Shown in pieces: positions 1 through 7,737 of a DNA stretch of 7,967 bases. Each line of letters opens with the position of its first letter. Position 1 is the stretch's first letter. Source of the DNA: an uncultured Mailhella sp. (lineage in GTDB: Bacteria > Desulfobacterota > Desulfovibrionia > Desulfovibrionales > Desulfovibrionaceae); NCBI GenBank assembly GCA_944324625.1, contig CALUWZ010000077.1, positions 1-7,967 of the forward strand, given 5' to 3'. Below the pieces are notes generated by a model. It was given only the letters and a program-made list of their open reading frames with translations. It had not been told where the DNA came from and searched no databases. The position numbers were made by a program, and so were the translations under genes.

Positions 1-22
1 GCTTAAATCCTTTTTATCCGAA

Positions 23-56
23 ATCCTGCGCCGCCCGAAGCGGTGCGGGATTTTTT
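23..56 (+). terminator. Rho-independent terminator of an upstream plus-strand gene
   Basis: A 12-base-pair stem (23-34 pairing with 40-51, two G-U wobbles) encloses the 5-base loop CCGAA and runs directly into six T residues (51-56). Stem, short loop and T-run on the plus strand are the classical intrinsic terminator form. The opposite strand lacks a comparable T-run after the stem, so it is read as plus-strand only. It must close a gene lying to the left of the window, and it implies that comF to the right needs its own promoter or depends on readthrough. Confidence 0.85.
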
Positions 57-143
57 CATATCCGAAACCGCGCTTTGCCGCACGGTACAGACAATACTTT
101 TTCAACACCGGCGGACACAGCGTCTGCCGACTATGCCCGCAGC

Positions 144-821
144 ATGCTTTGTCCCGCCTGCGCCGAAAAAATCCGCGAAAAAACTTCCGGTTACTGCCAA
201 AGCTGCGGTGAAATCCTTGCAGATGCGGCCATGACGGTATCCCGCTGCGGAGCGTGCGCAAACAAAACGTTATTTTGGGACACGTTTTCTTTTTTTGCCG
301 AATATGACGGCCTGCTGCGTGAGCTTATCCTGAACGCAAAATTCAGACAAAACCGTGCGGCAGCAAAGTTTCTCGGTGGACTGCTGGCTCTTTTTCTGTG
401 CAAAAAATTCCCCGATCACGGACAATTCAACATTATTCCCATGCCCCTGCACGAAAAAAGACTTATTGACCGCGGCTATAATCAATGTCTGGAAATACTG
501 AAATTTTCCAAAAAATTTCTTTCCGCACAGACAAATAACAGAACAATTGCCATTCACAAAGACATTGTGCGCAAAAAATTCTTCACAGTACAGCAGAGCA
601 CCCTGAACAAAAAAGAACGGCAAAAGAACATAAAACATTCCTTTGCCGTCCGTCAGACCGATTTAAAAGAAATTTTTCTCTTTGACGACATTGCCACTAC
701 TGGAAGCACCCTGCAGGAAGTATGCAGGGAACTGAAAAAGCAGGGAACCGAAAAAATTCATGTCATTGTACTGGCAAGAACAGCCGCTGACAAAACTCCC
801 TCTGAACCTATTCGAAGCTGA
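144..821 (+). CDS. comF: ComF family phosphoribosyltransferase-like protein
   Basis: The protein belongs to the ComF/GntX family: an N-terminal zinc-ribbon segment followed by a type I phosphoribosyltransferase fold. In B. subtilis ComFC is needed for DNA uptake during competence; in most other bacteria the role is unclear. Numbered from ATG 144 (225 residues), Cys pairs are seen at C3/C6, C18/C21 and C35/C38. A conserved PMPLHEKRLIDRGYNQ block lies at about 99-114, and the PRPP-binding loop IFLFDDIATTGST at 177-189 carries the two acidic residues and the TTGST phosphate loop. The start is uncertain. The frame is open back to the window edge, TTG at 75 would add 23 polar residues, and neither start has a visible Shine-Dalgarno. 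Family members usually have one more Cys pair at the N-terminus, which is missing in this frame. The 3' end overlaps the convergent ferredoxin gene by 14 bases. The family call is firm; competence function is not shown. Confidence 0.85.
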   Translation: MLCPACAEKIREKTSGYCQSCGEILADAAMTVSRCGACANKTLFWDTFSFFAEYDGLLRELILNAKFRQNRAAAKFLGGLLALFLCKKFPDHGQFNIIPMPLHEKRLIDRGYNQCLEILKFSKKFLSAQTNNRTIAIHKDIVRKKFFTVQQSTLNKKERQKNIKHSFAVRQTDLKEIFLFDDIATTGSTLQEVCRELKKQGTEKIHVIVLARTAADKTPSEPIRS

Positions 822-999
822 TGGCAAGCACAGGACAGATTTCAATACAGGCGCCGCAGCGTGTACACAGGCTTTCCACACAAAAAGGATAGCCGCCTGC
901 ACTTATTTCCAGCGCATTGTGCGGACACTGCTCGACACAGCCCTCGCACTGCACGCACTCTCCCACATCAATGGTAATCACTTTATCCCTGTTATTCAT
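808..999 (-). CDS. Small 2[4Fe-4S] ferredoxin
   Basis: This 63-residue protein is a bacterial (clostridial-type) ferredoxin, a soluble low-potential one-electron carrier. Two complete cluster motifs are visible: C15-x2-C18-x2-C21-x3-C25-P and C45-x2-C48-x2-C51-x3-C55-P. In this fold each cluster takes three Cys from one motif and the fourth from the other. An extra Cys (C40) lies between them. Length is only slightly above the roughly 55 residues of the minimal family. The ATG overlaps the holB stop (TAATG), and an AGGA ribosome binding site lies inside the last holB codons (1008-1011), 8 bases before the start, so translation is probably coupled to holB. The stop lies inside the 3' end of the convergent comF gene. 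The redox partner cannot be told from the sequence; a link to DNA replication is suggested only by position. Confidence 0.93.
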   Translation of the reverse strand: MNNRDKVITIDVGECVQCEGCVEQCPHNALEISAGGYPFCVESLCTRCGACIEICPVLAISFE

Positions 1000-1952
1000 T
1001 ATACTTTTCCTGCCGTTTTAAAAAATACAAACAATTCCGCCAGCAATGCCTCCACCGCATAGGTGGGATTAACCATAAGGCTCAGCATTTCATAGCACAA
1101 AACAACCCGTTCATTGGCTTCAAAAAGCCTGCGGAACGGAAACGAAGCAAAATAAGACGCCAAAAAACTTTCCTTTCTGCCTGCCATGGCATGAGCAAAA
1201 TTTTTCTGCAAAATTCCGCAGATACATCTGGCAAGATCAGCGTCGACAGCACCCTTGACCGAAGTTTTGTCAAAAAGACTGCCGCCGTTTTGGAAAAATT
1301 TAATTAAAAGCGTTTCCCATTCCTTTTCGGTTTCGGAAAGTTCGCTCAAAACGTCTTTCCACGGCAGCGTTACGGCAAATCCCCGCGACAGCAGGGTCGG
1401 CAGCACCATTTCCCTCTGGGACATGGTAAAAACATACAGATTATAAGGGTTAGGCTCTTCCAAAAGCTTCAGGATGGCATTTCCCGAAACAGCGCTTAAA
1501 TTCTGCGTTTCCAATAAAAGCACAAGCCGCCTGTCTGCATAGCGCGGAGCTTCCGTGGAAATTTTTTTCAGCTCGCGCATGGAATCCACGTCAATATTGC
1601 CTTCCCTGCTATCATAAACCATTAAATCAGGATGCATGTGCGCCGCAACTTTATAACATTCCGCACAGTGCGTGCAGGGCGTCAGCACACTGCCGTAAGC
1701 AAACCCTTTTTCCATGTCATTAAAGCAGGCAGCAGGACTTTGGCAAAAAAACAGCGCGGCATAATAATGGGCAAAAGCCGTGCGAAGTTCGGCGCTGCCG
1801 CCCTCAATATGCAAAAGCTGCGGCGGATTTTGCTTCAGCCTGTGCAGTTTTTCCTTAAATAAGTCATAATTGGGCAAAAGCGCAGGCTCAAAAATTTTTA
1901 CGGCCTCGTCTTTGTCAGGGAGCTGATCTTCTGTTTTTTTTGTAACTGCCAT
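999..1952 (-). CDS. holB: DNA polymerase III, delta' subunit (clamp loader)
   Basis: Delta' is the non-ATPase stator of the clamp-loader complex that places the beta sliding clamp on DNA. In 317 residues numbered from ATG 1952, the expected features appear in order. There is a degenerate P-loop (GGSAELRT, 51-58) without the catalytic Lys, as is usual for delta' subunits that do not bind ATP. A zinc-binding group follows with C93-x2-C96-x2-C99 and earlier Cys at 70 and 76, then the HPD motif (107-109), the LKLLEEP block (161-167), and the Ser-Arg arginine-finger site at 189-190. The usual SRC motif reads SRG here. A TTG at 1994 would add 14 residues but lies across the terminator hairpin, so ATG 1952, with a weak GGA 5 bases upstream, is preferred. 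The stop overlaps the ferredoxin start. The C-terminal half is divergent, so the family call rests on the first 200 residues. Confidence 0.9.
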   Translation of the reverse strand: MAVTKKTEDQLPDKDEAVKIFEPALLPNYDLFKEKLHRLKQNPPQLLHIEGGSAELRTAFAHYYAALFFCQSPAACFNDMEKGFAYGSVLTPCTHCAECYKVAAHMHPDLMVYDSREGNIDVDSMRELKKISTEAPRYADRRLVLLLETQNLSAVSGNAILKLLEEPNPYNLYVFTMSQREMVLPTLLSRGFAVTLPWKDVLSELSETEKEWETLLIKFFQNGGSLFDKTSVKGAVDADLARCICGILQKNFAHAMAGRKESFLASYFASFPFRRLFEANERVVLCYEMLSLMVNPTYAVEALLAELFVFFKTAGKV

Positions 1953-1961
1953 ATTTTTCCG

Positions 1962-1991
1962 AAAAAAAATCCGGCACAAAACCGGATTTTT
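1962..1991 (-). terminator. Intrinsic terminator between purA and holB
   Basis: A 10-base-pair perfect stem (1965-1974 with 1982-1991), with four G-C pairs next to a 7-base loop, is followed on the minus strand by a run of eight T (complement of 1962-1969). It begins 17 bases after the purA stop codon and ends about 10 bases before the holB ATG, and the T-run almost touches the holB ribosome binding site. It should end a good part of purA transcription. Because holB has no obvious promoter of its own in between, the site may set a low level of holB and ferredoxin expression by partial readthrough. Confidence 0.8.
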
Positions 1992-2008
1992 CAATCTGTA
2001 ACTTTCTG

Positions 2009-3292
<1,284 letters not shown>

Positions 3293-3339
3293 TTACCTCG
3301 CCAAAGCATAGGAATTATTTTTGCTTTCACAAACAAGTT

Positions 3340-3368
3340 AATATACGTTGCTTTTTTTTGCAGGTCAA
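3340..3368 (-). promoter_or_regulatory. Sigma-70 promoter of purA
   Basis: On the minus strand the -35 box TTGACC (3363-3368) and the -10 box TATATT (3340-3345) each match the consensus at five of six bases and are separated by exactly 17 bases. The spacer contains an A8 tract, and the DNA upstream of the -35 box is rich in A/T tracts, resembling an UP element. Transcription would start near 3333, giving a leader of about 44 bases that carries the GAGGT ribosome binding site of purA. This is the only near-consensus promoter I recognised in the window. Confidence 0.8.
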
Positions 3369-3388
3369 CAAAAAGTATTGATGAAAAA

Positions 3389-4486
3389 TTATTTATAATA
3401 CGGGTCAAGCACCAATTCCTTAAACCTGCACAATGCTTTTTCCACGCTTATGCAATTGATGAGCGGAAATTCCACAGGCTGAAAATTTTCGTTTCTGCCC
3501 TGTTTGTAAAGAGCAAGATTATGCAGATACGCCTGATATTCCTCATCTGAAAGGCGCACTTCCGCCTGTCTTGCCGTACCTTTCGGCGGATTTTTCGGGT
3601 CGTAATGCCAAAAACTGCCTGTTTCGGCCAAAATAATCAAAGCAGGAACATTGAGAGCCAAAGCCATGTGCTCGGGGGCTGAAGTATTGCCTATATGAAA
3701 TCCCGCAAAACTCATGCATGCCATGGTCTGGCGCAAAGTCAGCGGTTTTTCGGGCATAACCATGCGCTTTCTGTCAATATCCAGCAAATGCCGCACCTGC
3801 CCGTCCTCGCCGGGCGCACGGATAACAAAAAATTTAAAGGCAGGATAACGGATCAAAATCTCTCTGACCAATTCCTCATAATGCTGCCAGCGCCGCTTCG
3901 GGTGTTTATGGGTAGCGTCAAGGGTGATAAACGTATCCCCTTCCGCAATGCCGAGGGTCTGCAAAATTTGTTTTGCTTCTTCCTTTTCTTGGTCAAGAAC
4001 ATACAGTTTTGGTTTTAAATCAATCGGTTCCAATCCCAAAGGAGAAAAAATGCGGGCTTTTGAAAACGCCGTATAATCACTGTCCGTATTTTCAGGAACG
4101 GCGCAATGCGTATACAGCAATTTTCTGTATGCATGCCTAGGCGCAAAGGTCAGGCGGTATTTTGCACGGGAAAAAAACGACGCAAGCTGACAGCGGGGCA
4201 ATTGCTGCAGGTCTGCCGCAACATCAAAATTTCTGTTTTTCAGTCCGAAATAAAAAGCAAGCTGCGCCCAAAACCCTTTCTTTTTCGGAAACGTTATGAT
4301 TTCGTCCAAATACGGGTCATGCTGAACAAGGGGCACGCACTTTTCTTCAGTCAAAAACGTCAGTTTTGCCTCAGGAAATGTTTTTTTCACCTGTTCAAAT
4401 ACAGGCGTGGTCACCGTCACGTCGCCAAGCTGACGCTGCTGAATGACAAGAATATTTTTCGGACTTTGGAACACAGTTTTTTTCAT
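3389..4486 (-). CDS. Family 9 glycosyltransferase (heptosyltransferase-like)
   Basis: The protein resembles GT9 enzymes such as the ADP-heptose:LPS heptosyltransferases, cytoplasmic GT-B enzymes that build the LPS inner core. In 365 residues from ATG 4486, the N-terminal ILVIQQRQLGDVTVTTPVF block (12-30) carries the Gly-Asp of the acceptor-side catalytic motif. The segment KHPKRRWQHYEELV (194-207) matches the sugar-nucleotide-binding region, and GNTSAPEHMALALNVPALI (266-284) matches the C-terminal family signature, though it is unusual in having Glu where the typical form has Met. The frame extends to a TTG at 4555, 3 bases after the tlyA stop. ATG 4486 is preferred because the family usually starts just before this block; a GTG at 4495 preceded by GAAGAG is also possible. 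Downstream of the rhamnose genes, it could act in LPS core or another surface glycan. The sugar donor cannot be told from the sequence. Confidence 0.85.
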   Translation of the reverse strand: MKKTVFQSPKNILVIQQRQLGDVTVTTPVFEQVKKTFPEAKLTFLTEEKCVPLVQHDPYLDEIITFPKKKGFWAQLAFYFGLKNRNFDVAADLQQLPRCQLASFFSRAKYRLTFAPRHAYRKLLYTHCAVPENTDSDYTAFSKARIFSPLGLEPIDLKPKLYVLDQEKEEAKQILQTLGIAEGDTFITLDATHKHPKRRWQHYEELVREILIRYPAFKFFVIRAPGEDGQVRHLLDIDRKRMVMPEKPLTLRQTMACMSFAGFHIGNTSAPEHMALALNVPALIILAETGSFWHYDPKNPPKGTARQAEVRLSDEEYQAYLHNLALYKQGRNENFQPVEFPLINCISVEKALCRFKELVLDPYYK

Positions 4487-4558
4487 GGCAGTCACTTCAA
4501 TCTCTTCACGGCATATAGTGCTTCGGCGCTCAAAAACAGCTATCCTGCAAAACAAAAT

Positions 4559-5326
4559 CTAATCAACAGTTTTCCGCCAGCAGGCCACATATTCCTGATT
4601 GCCTTTGGGGCCCTTGATCATGGCAGGGGTCACGCCCAAACATTCAAGGCCGAGCGTTTCGCAAAAGGTCAGCACCTTATTGACGGCTTCCTGACGCACA
4701 GCCTCATCGCGCACCACGCCCTTGTCCGTCTGATGCGGCCCGACCTCAAACTGCGGCTTGATCAGGCATACGATAAGACCGCCTTTTTTCACGCTTTTCA
4801 TGCAGGGAGGAATAATCAGGGTCAGCGAAATAAAGGATACGTCGGAAACCATGATATCCACCTTTTCGGGCAGCAGATTTTCGTCCGCATAACGAAGATT
4901 GACGCCCTCCATATTCACAACCTGCGGATGACGCTGCATTTTTTCGTGAAGCTGGGCATGGCCCACATCCGCGGCATACACTTTTTTGGCACCGTGCTGC
5001 AGCAGGCAGTCCGTAAAGCCGCCTGTGGACGCTCCGGCGTCAAGGCACACGAAATCTGTCACGTCCAAGTGAAAATATTCTATGGCCGTCAAAAGCTTAT
5101 AGCCGCCGCGGCTGACAAAGCGCTCCCTGCCGAGCAGCATAAACACGGTATCCACGCTGTAATTCTGCCCTGCTTTCTGCACCGGCTCGGGCTTGACGCC
5201 TTCGGGCAGTTCTCGCTGCGGGTCAATCACAACCTGCCCTGCCATAATAAGACGCTTTGCCTGTTCCCTGCTTTCTGCCAGTCCCTGTTCGAAAACAAGC
5301 TGATCCGCACGCATTTTTTTTGCCAT
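4559..5326 (-). CDS. tlyA: TlyA family rRNA 2'-O-methyltransferase
   Basis: TlyA proteins are SAM-dependent methyltransferases. The mycobacterial one methylates cytidine 2'-O in 16S and 23S rRNA and affects capreomycin sensitivity; older databases call them hemolysins. The 255-residue protein has an N-terminal S4 RNA-binding domain (about 4-60), the RGGYKL linker, and an FtsJ/RrmJ-like domain with the SAM-binding motif DAGASTGGFT (96-105). The K-D-K-E catalytic tetrad can be read as K77, D162 (in VSDVSF), K190 (in IKPQFE) and E245 (in GNQEY). The start is fixed by GGAG (5333-5336), 6 bases before the ATG. That site lies inside the end of bioB, whose stop is only 3 bases upstream, so translation is probably coupled. 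An A8 tract covers codons 2 to 4. Intact; the exact rRNA target is inferred from the family. Confidence 0.95.
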   Translation of the reverse strand: MAKKMRADQLVFEQGLAESREQAKRLIMAGQVVIDPQRELPEGVKPEPVQKAGQNYSVDTVFMLLGRERFVSRGGYKLLTAIEYFHLDVTDFVCLDAGASTGGFTDCLLQHGAKKVYAADVGHAQLHEKMQRHPQVVNMEGVNLRYADENLLPEKVDIMVSDVSFISLTLIIPPCMKSVKKGGLIVCLIKPQFEVGPHQTDKGVVRDEAVRQEAVNKVLTFCETLGLECLGVTPAMIKGPKGNQEYVACWRKTVD

Positions 5327-5329
5327 GCA

Positions 5330-6295
5330 TTACTCCACACAAAATCCGAGACGGATTAACATAGTTTTGTCTTCCTCTGCGCCTGCCCCCTGCGTGGTGA
5401 GCATGTCACCCGTAATCAGGGCGTTGGCGCCGCTTTCAAAACAGCGTCTGACGTTATCGGGCAGAAGCTTTCGGCCGCCTGCCATGCGCAGAAAAGCTTT
5501 CGGCAGAATAAAGCGGTACAGGGCAATCGAGCGGATTATCTCATCATATTCCAAGGGCTTGTTGTGCTCAAAAGGCGTTCCTTCAATGGGAAACAAAATA
5601 TTCAGGGGAACGGACAATATGCCGAGTTCCTGCAGGGAAAAAGCCATGTCTATTCTGTCTTCCAGACTTTCGCCGAGCCCCCAGATACCGCCGCTGCAAA
5701 CTTCCAGTCCGCATTTTTGGGCAAGCCGTATGGAGGCAGTTTTATCCGCAAAACCATGCGTGGTGCAGACATTGGGAAAAAACTTTTCGGAAGTTTCCAA
5801 ATTGTTGTGCACGCGTGTCAGTCCCTTCTCTTTTAAAAAACGATATTCTTCTTCATTCAGAAGACCGAGGGACGCACAGCGGGCAATGCCTCTTGTATTT
5901 TTCAGTTTTTCCAGATAACCGCCAAGCACGGACAAATCTTTTTGACTCGGCTTTTTGCCCGAACAGACCAATGAATAGCGCATAATGCCCGCCTGTTCGG
6001 CTTTCTCGGCATGGGCAAGAACGGTTTCTTCCGCAACAAGCGGATATTGTTCCGCTTTTGTCTTATAAAAGGAAGACTGGGCACAAAATTTGCAATTTTC
6101 TGAACAATGACCGCTTTTGGCGTTGACAATACAGCATATATCAGCCTTATTGCCGCAAAAATGCCTGCGCAGGCGATCGGCCTTTTCCGCAAGCCATGCA
6201 GTGTCTTGCTCCGCAAGCAGAAAAACTTCTTCTTTGCCAAGCCGGCTGCCTGCCAATACTTTTTCAAACAACTGTTCGCAGTTACGCACGCTCAC
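5330..6295 (-). CDS. bioB: Biotin synthase (radical SAM), anaerobe-type variant
   Basis: BioB inserts sulfur into dethiobiotin, the last step of biotin synthesis. The 321-residue protein has the radical-SAM triad C64-x3-C68-x2-C71 for the catalytic [4Fe-4S] cluster. Of the four residues that hold the auxiliary [2Fe-2S] cluster in the E. coli enzyme (C97, C128, C188, R260), three are matched by C140 (RCASLG), C200 (EVCSGGI) and R270 (LRMAGGR). The first aligns with S108, while Cys occurs at 111 and 177 (NVCTTH). I recall the same Ser and CTTH pattern in clostridial sequences. The start is GTG at 6295, 12 bases after rmlC, with GGAAAGG in the gap; GTG 6289 is an alternative. No other biotin gene and no BirA-like operator is seen, so it appears to be transcribed with the rhamnose genes. 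Confidence 0.95.
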   Translation of the reverse strand: MSVRNCEQLFEKVLAGSRLGKEEVFLLAEQDTAWLAEKADRLRRHFCGNKADICCIVNAKSGHCSENCKFCAQSSFYKTKAEQYPLVAEETVLAHAEKAEQAGIMRYSLVCSGKKPSQKDLSVLGGYLEKLKNTRGIARCASLGLLNEEEYRFLKEKGLTRVHNNLETSEKFFPNVCTTHGFADKTASIRLAQKCGLEVCSGGIWGLGESLEDRIDMAFSLQELGILSVPLNILFPIEGTPFEHNKPLEYDEIIRSIALYRFILPKAFLRMAGGRKLLPDNVRRCFESGANALITGDMLTTQGAGAEEDKTMLIRLGFCVE

Positions 6296-6307
6296 CGCAC
6301 CTTTCCG

Positions 6308-6853
6308 CTATAATGCCAAAGAACGGCAGTATTCTTTAAAACTCTGCGCGTTTTTGTCTTTTTCGGACAAAACGGGATTGTCAATGCCCCAGTACACATT
6401 CAGATCAGGGTCGGCGTAATAAATGGACGCCTCGCATTCCGGATGATAATAGTCCGTACATTTATAATGGAAATGGGCAATTTCGCTGGTAACGACAAAA
6501 CCGTGGGCAAGCCCCGGAGCTATCCACAGCTGCCACTGATTTTCCGCAGTCAGTTCCACGCCGTACCATTTGCCGAAAGTCGGAGAATCGGGACGGATAT
6601 CCACGGCAACGTCATATACGGAACCCAAAGAAACAGAAACAAGCTTGCCCTGCGCATGCTCGCGCTGATAGTGCAGGCCGCGCAGCACGCCGTAAACGGA
6701 ACGGGAATGATTGTCCTGCACAAAGGGCAGATCAATGCCGATTTCCTCATAGCGTTTTTTTTGCCATGTTTCCACAAAAAGCCCTCTGTGATCACCGAAA
6801 ATTTTCGGTTTTATCAGCATAACGCCCTGAATGGGGCTTTGTTCTATTTCCAT
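6308..6853 (-). CDS. rmlC: dTDP-4-dehydrorhamnose 3,5-epimerase
   Basis: RmlC (RfbC) carries out the double epimerisation at C3 and C5 of dTDP-4-keto-6-deoxyglucose, the third step to dTDP-L-rhamnose. It is a cytoplasmic cupin-fold dimer in known members. In 181 residues from ATG 6853 the family motifs are DHRGLFVE (21-28), RGLHYQ (58-63) with the catalytic base H61, the DYY motif with the catalytic Tyr at 136, ADPDLNVYWG (147-156) and D166 near the end. The length is normal. An in-frame ATG at 6862 would add three residues and overlap rmlA. The AAAGGA ribosome site (6864-6869) is only 1 base from that ATG but 10 from ATG 6853, so 6853 is preferred. The junction then reads TAATATG, identical to the rmlB-rmlA junction. 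It lies between rmlA and bioB in the same run of genes. Confidence 0.96.
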   Translation of the reverse strand: MEIEQSPIQGVMLIKPKIFGDHRGLFVETWQKKRYEEIGIDLPFVQDNHSRSVYGVLRGLHYQREHAQGKLVSVSLGSVYDVAVDIRPDSPTFGKWYGVELTAENQWQLWIAPGLAHGFVVTSEIAHFHYKCTDYYHPECEASIYYADPDLNVYWGIDNPVLSEKDKNAQSFKEYCRSLAL

Positions 6854-6854
6854 A

Positions 6855-7736
6855 TTATTCATTTCCTTTAATAAGCTGAATTAGATACTGTCCGTAGTCG
6901 TTTTTCTTCATGGGTTCGGCAAGACGCAGAACATCCTCATCGGAAATGTATCCGTTGCGCCATGCTATTTCCTCAATGCAGGCAATTTTCAGACCCTGAC
7001 GTTTTTCCACGGCATGCACAAAGGAACTTGCCTCCAAAAGGGATTCGTGCGTTCCCGTATCAAGCCATGCTATGCCCCGTCCGAGCAGTTCCACGTTCAG
7101 TTTGTCCTGTTCAAGATATATTTTGTTGACGTCGGTAATTTCCAGTTCGCCGCGGGCCGAAGGCTTGATGGATTTGGCAATGCCCAAAACATTTTCATCA
7201 TAAAAATACAGGCCTGTCACGGCATAGTTGGACTTGGGCTTCTGCGGTTTTTCCTCAATGCTTACGGCTTTGAAATGTTCATCAAATTCCACTACGCCGT
7301 AACGCTCGGGATCATTGACGTGATAGCCGAAAACCGTTGCGCCCTCATCCTTTGTTTTGGCATGCAGAGCTTTTTCAATAAGCCCCGTGCCGAAGAAAAT
7401 GTTGTCGCCCAGAATAAGGCAGGAATTTTTTCCTTTGATGTACGGTTCCGCAAGCAAAAAGGCTTGGGCAAGACCTTCGGGCTTTGCCTGCACAACATAA
7501 TGAAAAACGCAGCCGTAATTTCTGCCGTCACCCAGCAGATCTTTAAACAGCGGCAAATGCTCAGGCGTGGAAATAACCACGATTTCGCGGATTTTTGCCT
7601 GCATGAGCACGGACAAAGGATAATAAACCATCGGCTTGTCATAAATGGGCATAAGCTGCTTGCTTACGCTCTTGGTCATGGGATACAGCCGTGTTCCCGA
7701 ACCGCCCGCCAAAATAATGCCTACCCAATCTTTCAT
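6855..7736 (-). CDS. rmlA: Glucose-1-phosphate thymidylyltransferase
   Basis: RmlA (RfbA) couples glucose-1-phosphate with dTTP to give dTDP-glucose, the entry step of dTDP-rhamnose synthesis and usually the point of feedback inhibition by dTDP-rhamnose. In 293 residues from ATG 7736 the nucleotidyltransferase signature [11 protein letters not shown] lies at 11-21, with [11 protein letters not shown] just after it. LGDNIF (109-114) contains the metal-binding D111. EEKP (161-164), GELEITD (196-202) and WLDTGTH (224-230, second metal-binding D226) complete the active site. The length matches the family. ATG 7751 is in frame and would add five residues, but the AGGA site at 7744-7747 lies 7 bases before ATG 7736 and inside the longer version, so 7736 is preferred. 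The start follows the rmlB stop by one base. Intact and typical. Confidence 0.97.
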   Translation of the reverse strand: MKDWVGIILAGGSGTRLYPMTKSVSKQLMPIYDKPMVYYPLSVLMQAKIREIVVISTPEHLPLFKDLLGDGRNYGCVFHYVVQAKPEGLAQAFLLAEPYIKGKNSCLILGDNIFFGTGLIEKALHAKTKDEGATVFGYHVNDPERYGVVEFDEHFKAVSIEEKPQKPKSNYAVTGLYFYDENVLGIAKSIKPSARGELEITDVNKIYLEQDKLNVELLGRGIAWLDTGTHESLLEASSFVHAVEKRQGLKIACIEEIAWRNGYISDEDVLRLAEPMKKNDYGQYLIQLIKGNE

Positions 7737-7737
7737 A

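Noticed and set aside
760..1062. Plus-strand frame of 100 codons over the end of comF and the ferredoxin gene
   Set aside because: Antisense to a ferredoxin with two perfect Cys motifs and without a ribosome site; not credible as a gene.
1953..1994. TTG start giving a 331-residue delta' subunit
   Set aside because: The extra 14 codons fall on a terminator hairpin and T-run, and the ATG at 1952 has a weak but suitably placed GGA.
4487..4558. Possible promoter in the gap between tlyA and the glycosyltransferase gene (TATATG-like box)
   Set aside because: No -35 element is found at a suitable distance (the nearest candidates have spacers of 10 or 27 bases).
4106..5359. Long open frame of 417 codons on the plus strand opposite the glycosyltransferase and tlyA genes
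   Set aside because: It is antisense to two genes with clear family motifs, its translation is rich in His, Phe and Arg with no recognisable domain, and it crosses the boundary between them. It is a shadow of codon use on the other strand.
6794..6809. Perfect 16-base palindrome ACCGAAAATTTTCGGT inside rmlC
   Set aside because: It lies within a conserved coding segment (KPKIFG) and is explained by codon choice. It has no spacer loop or adjacent T-run for termination and no promoter nearby; an operator role would need independent evidence.
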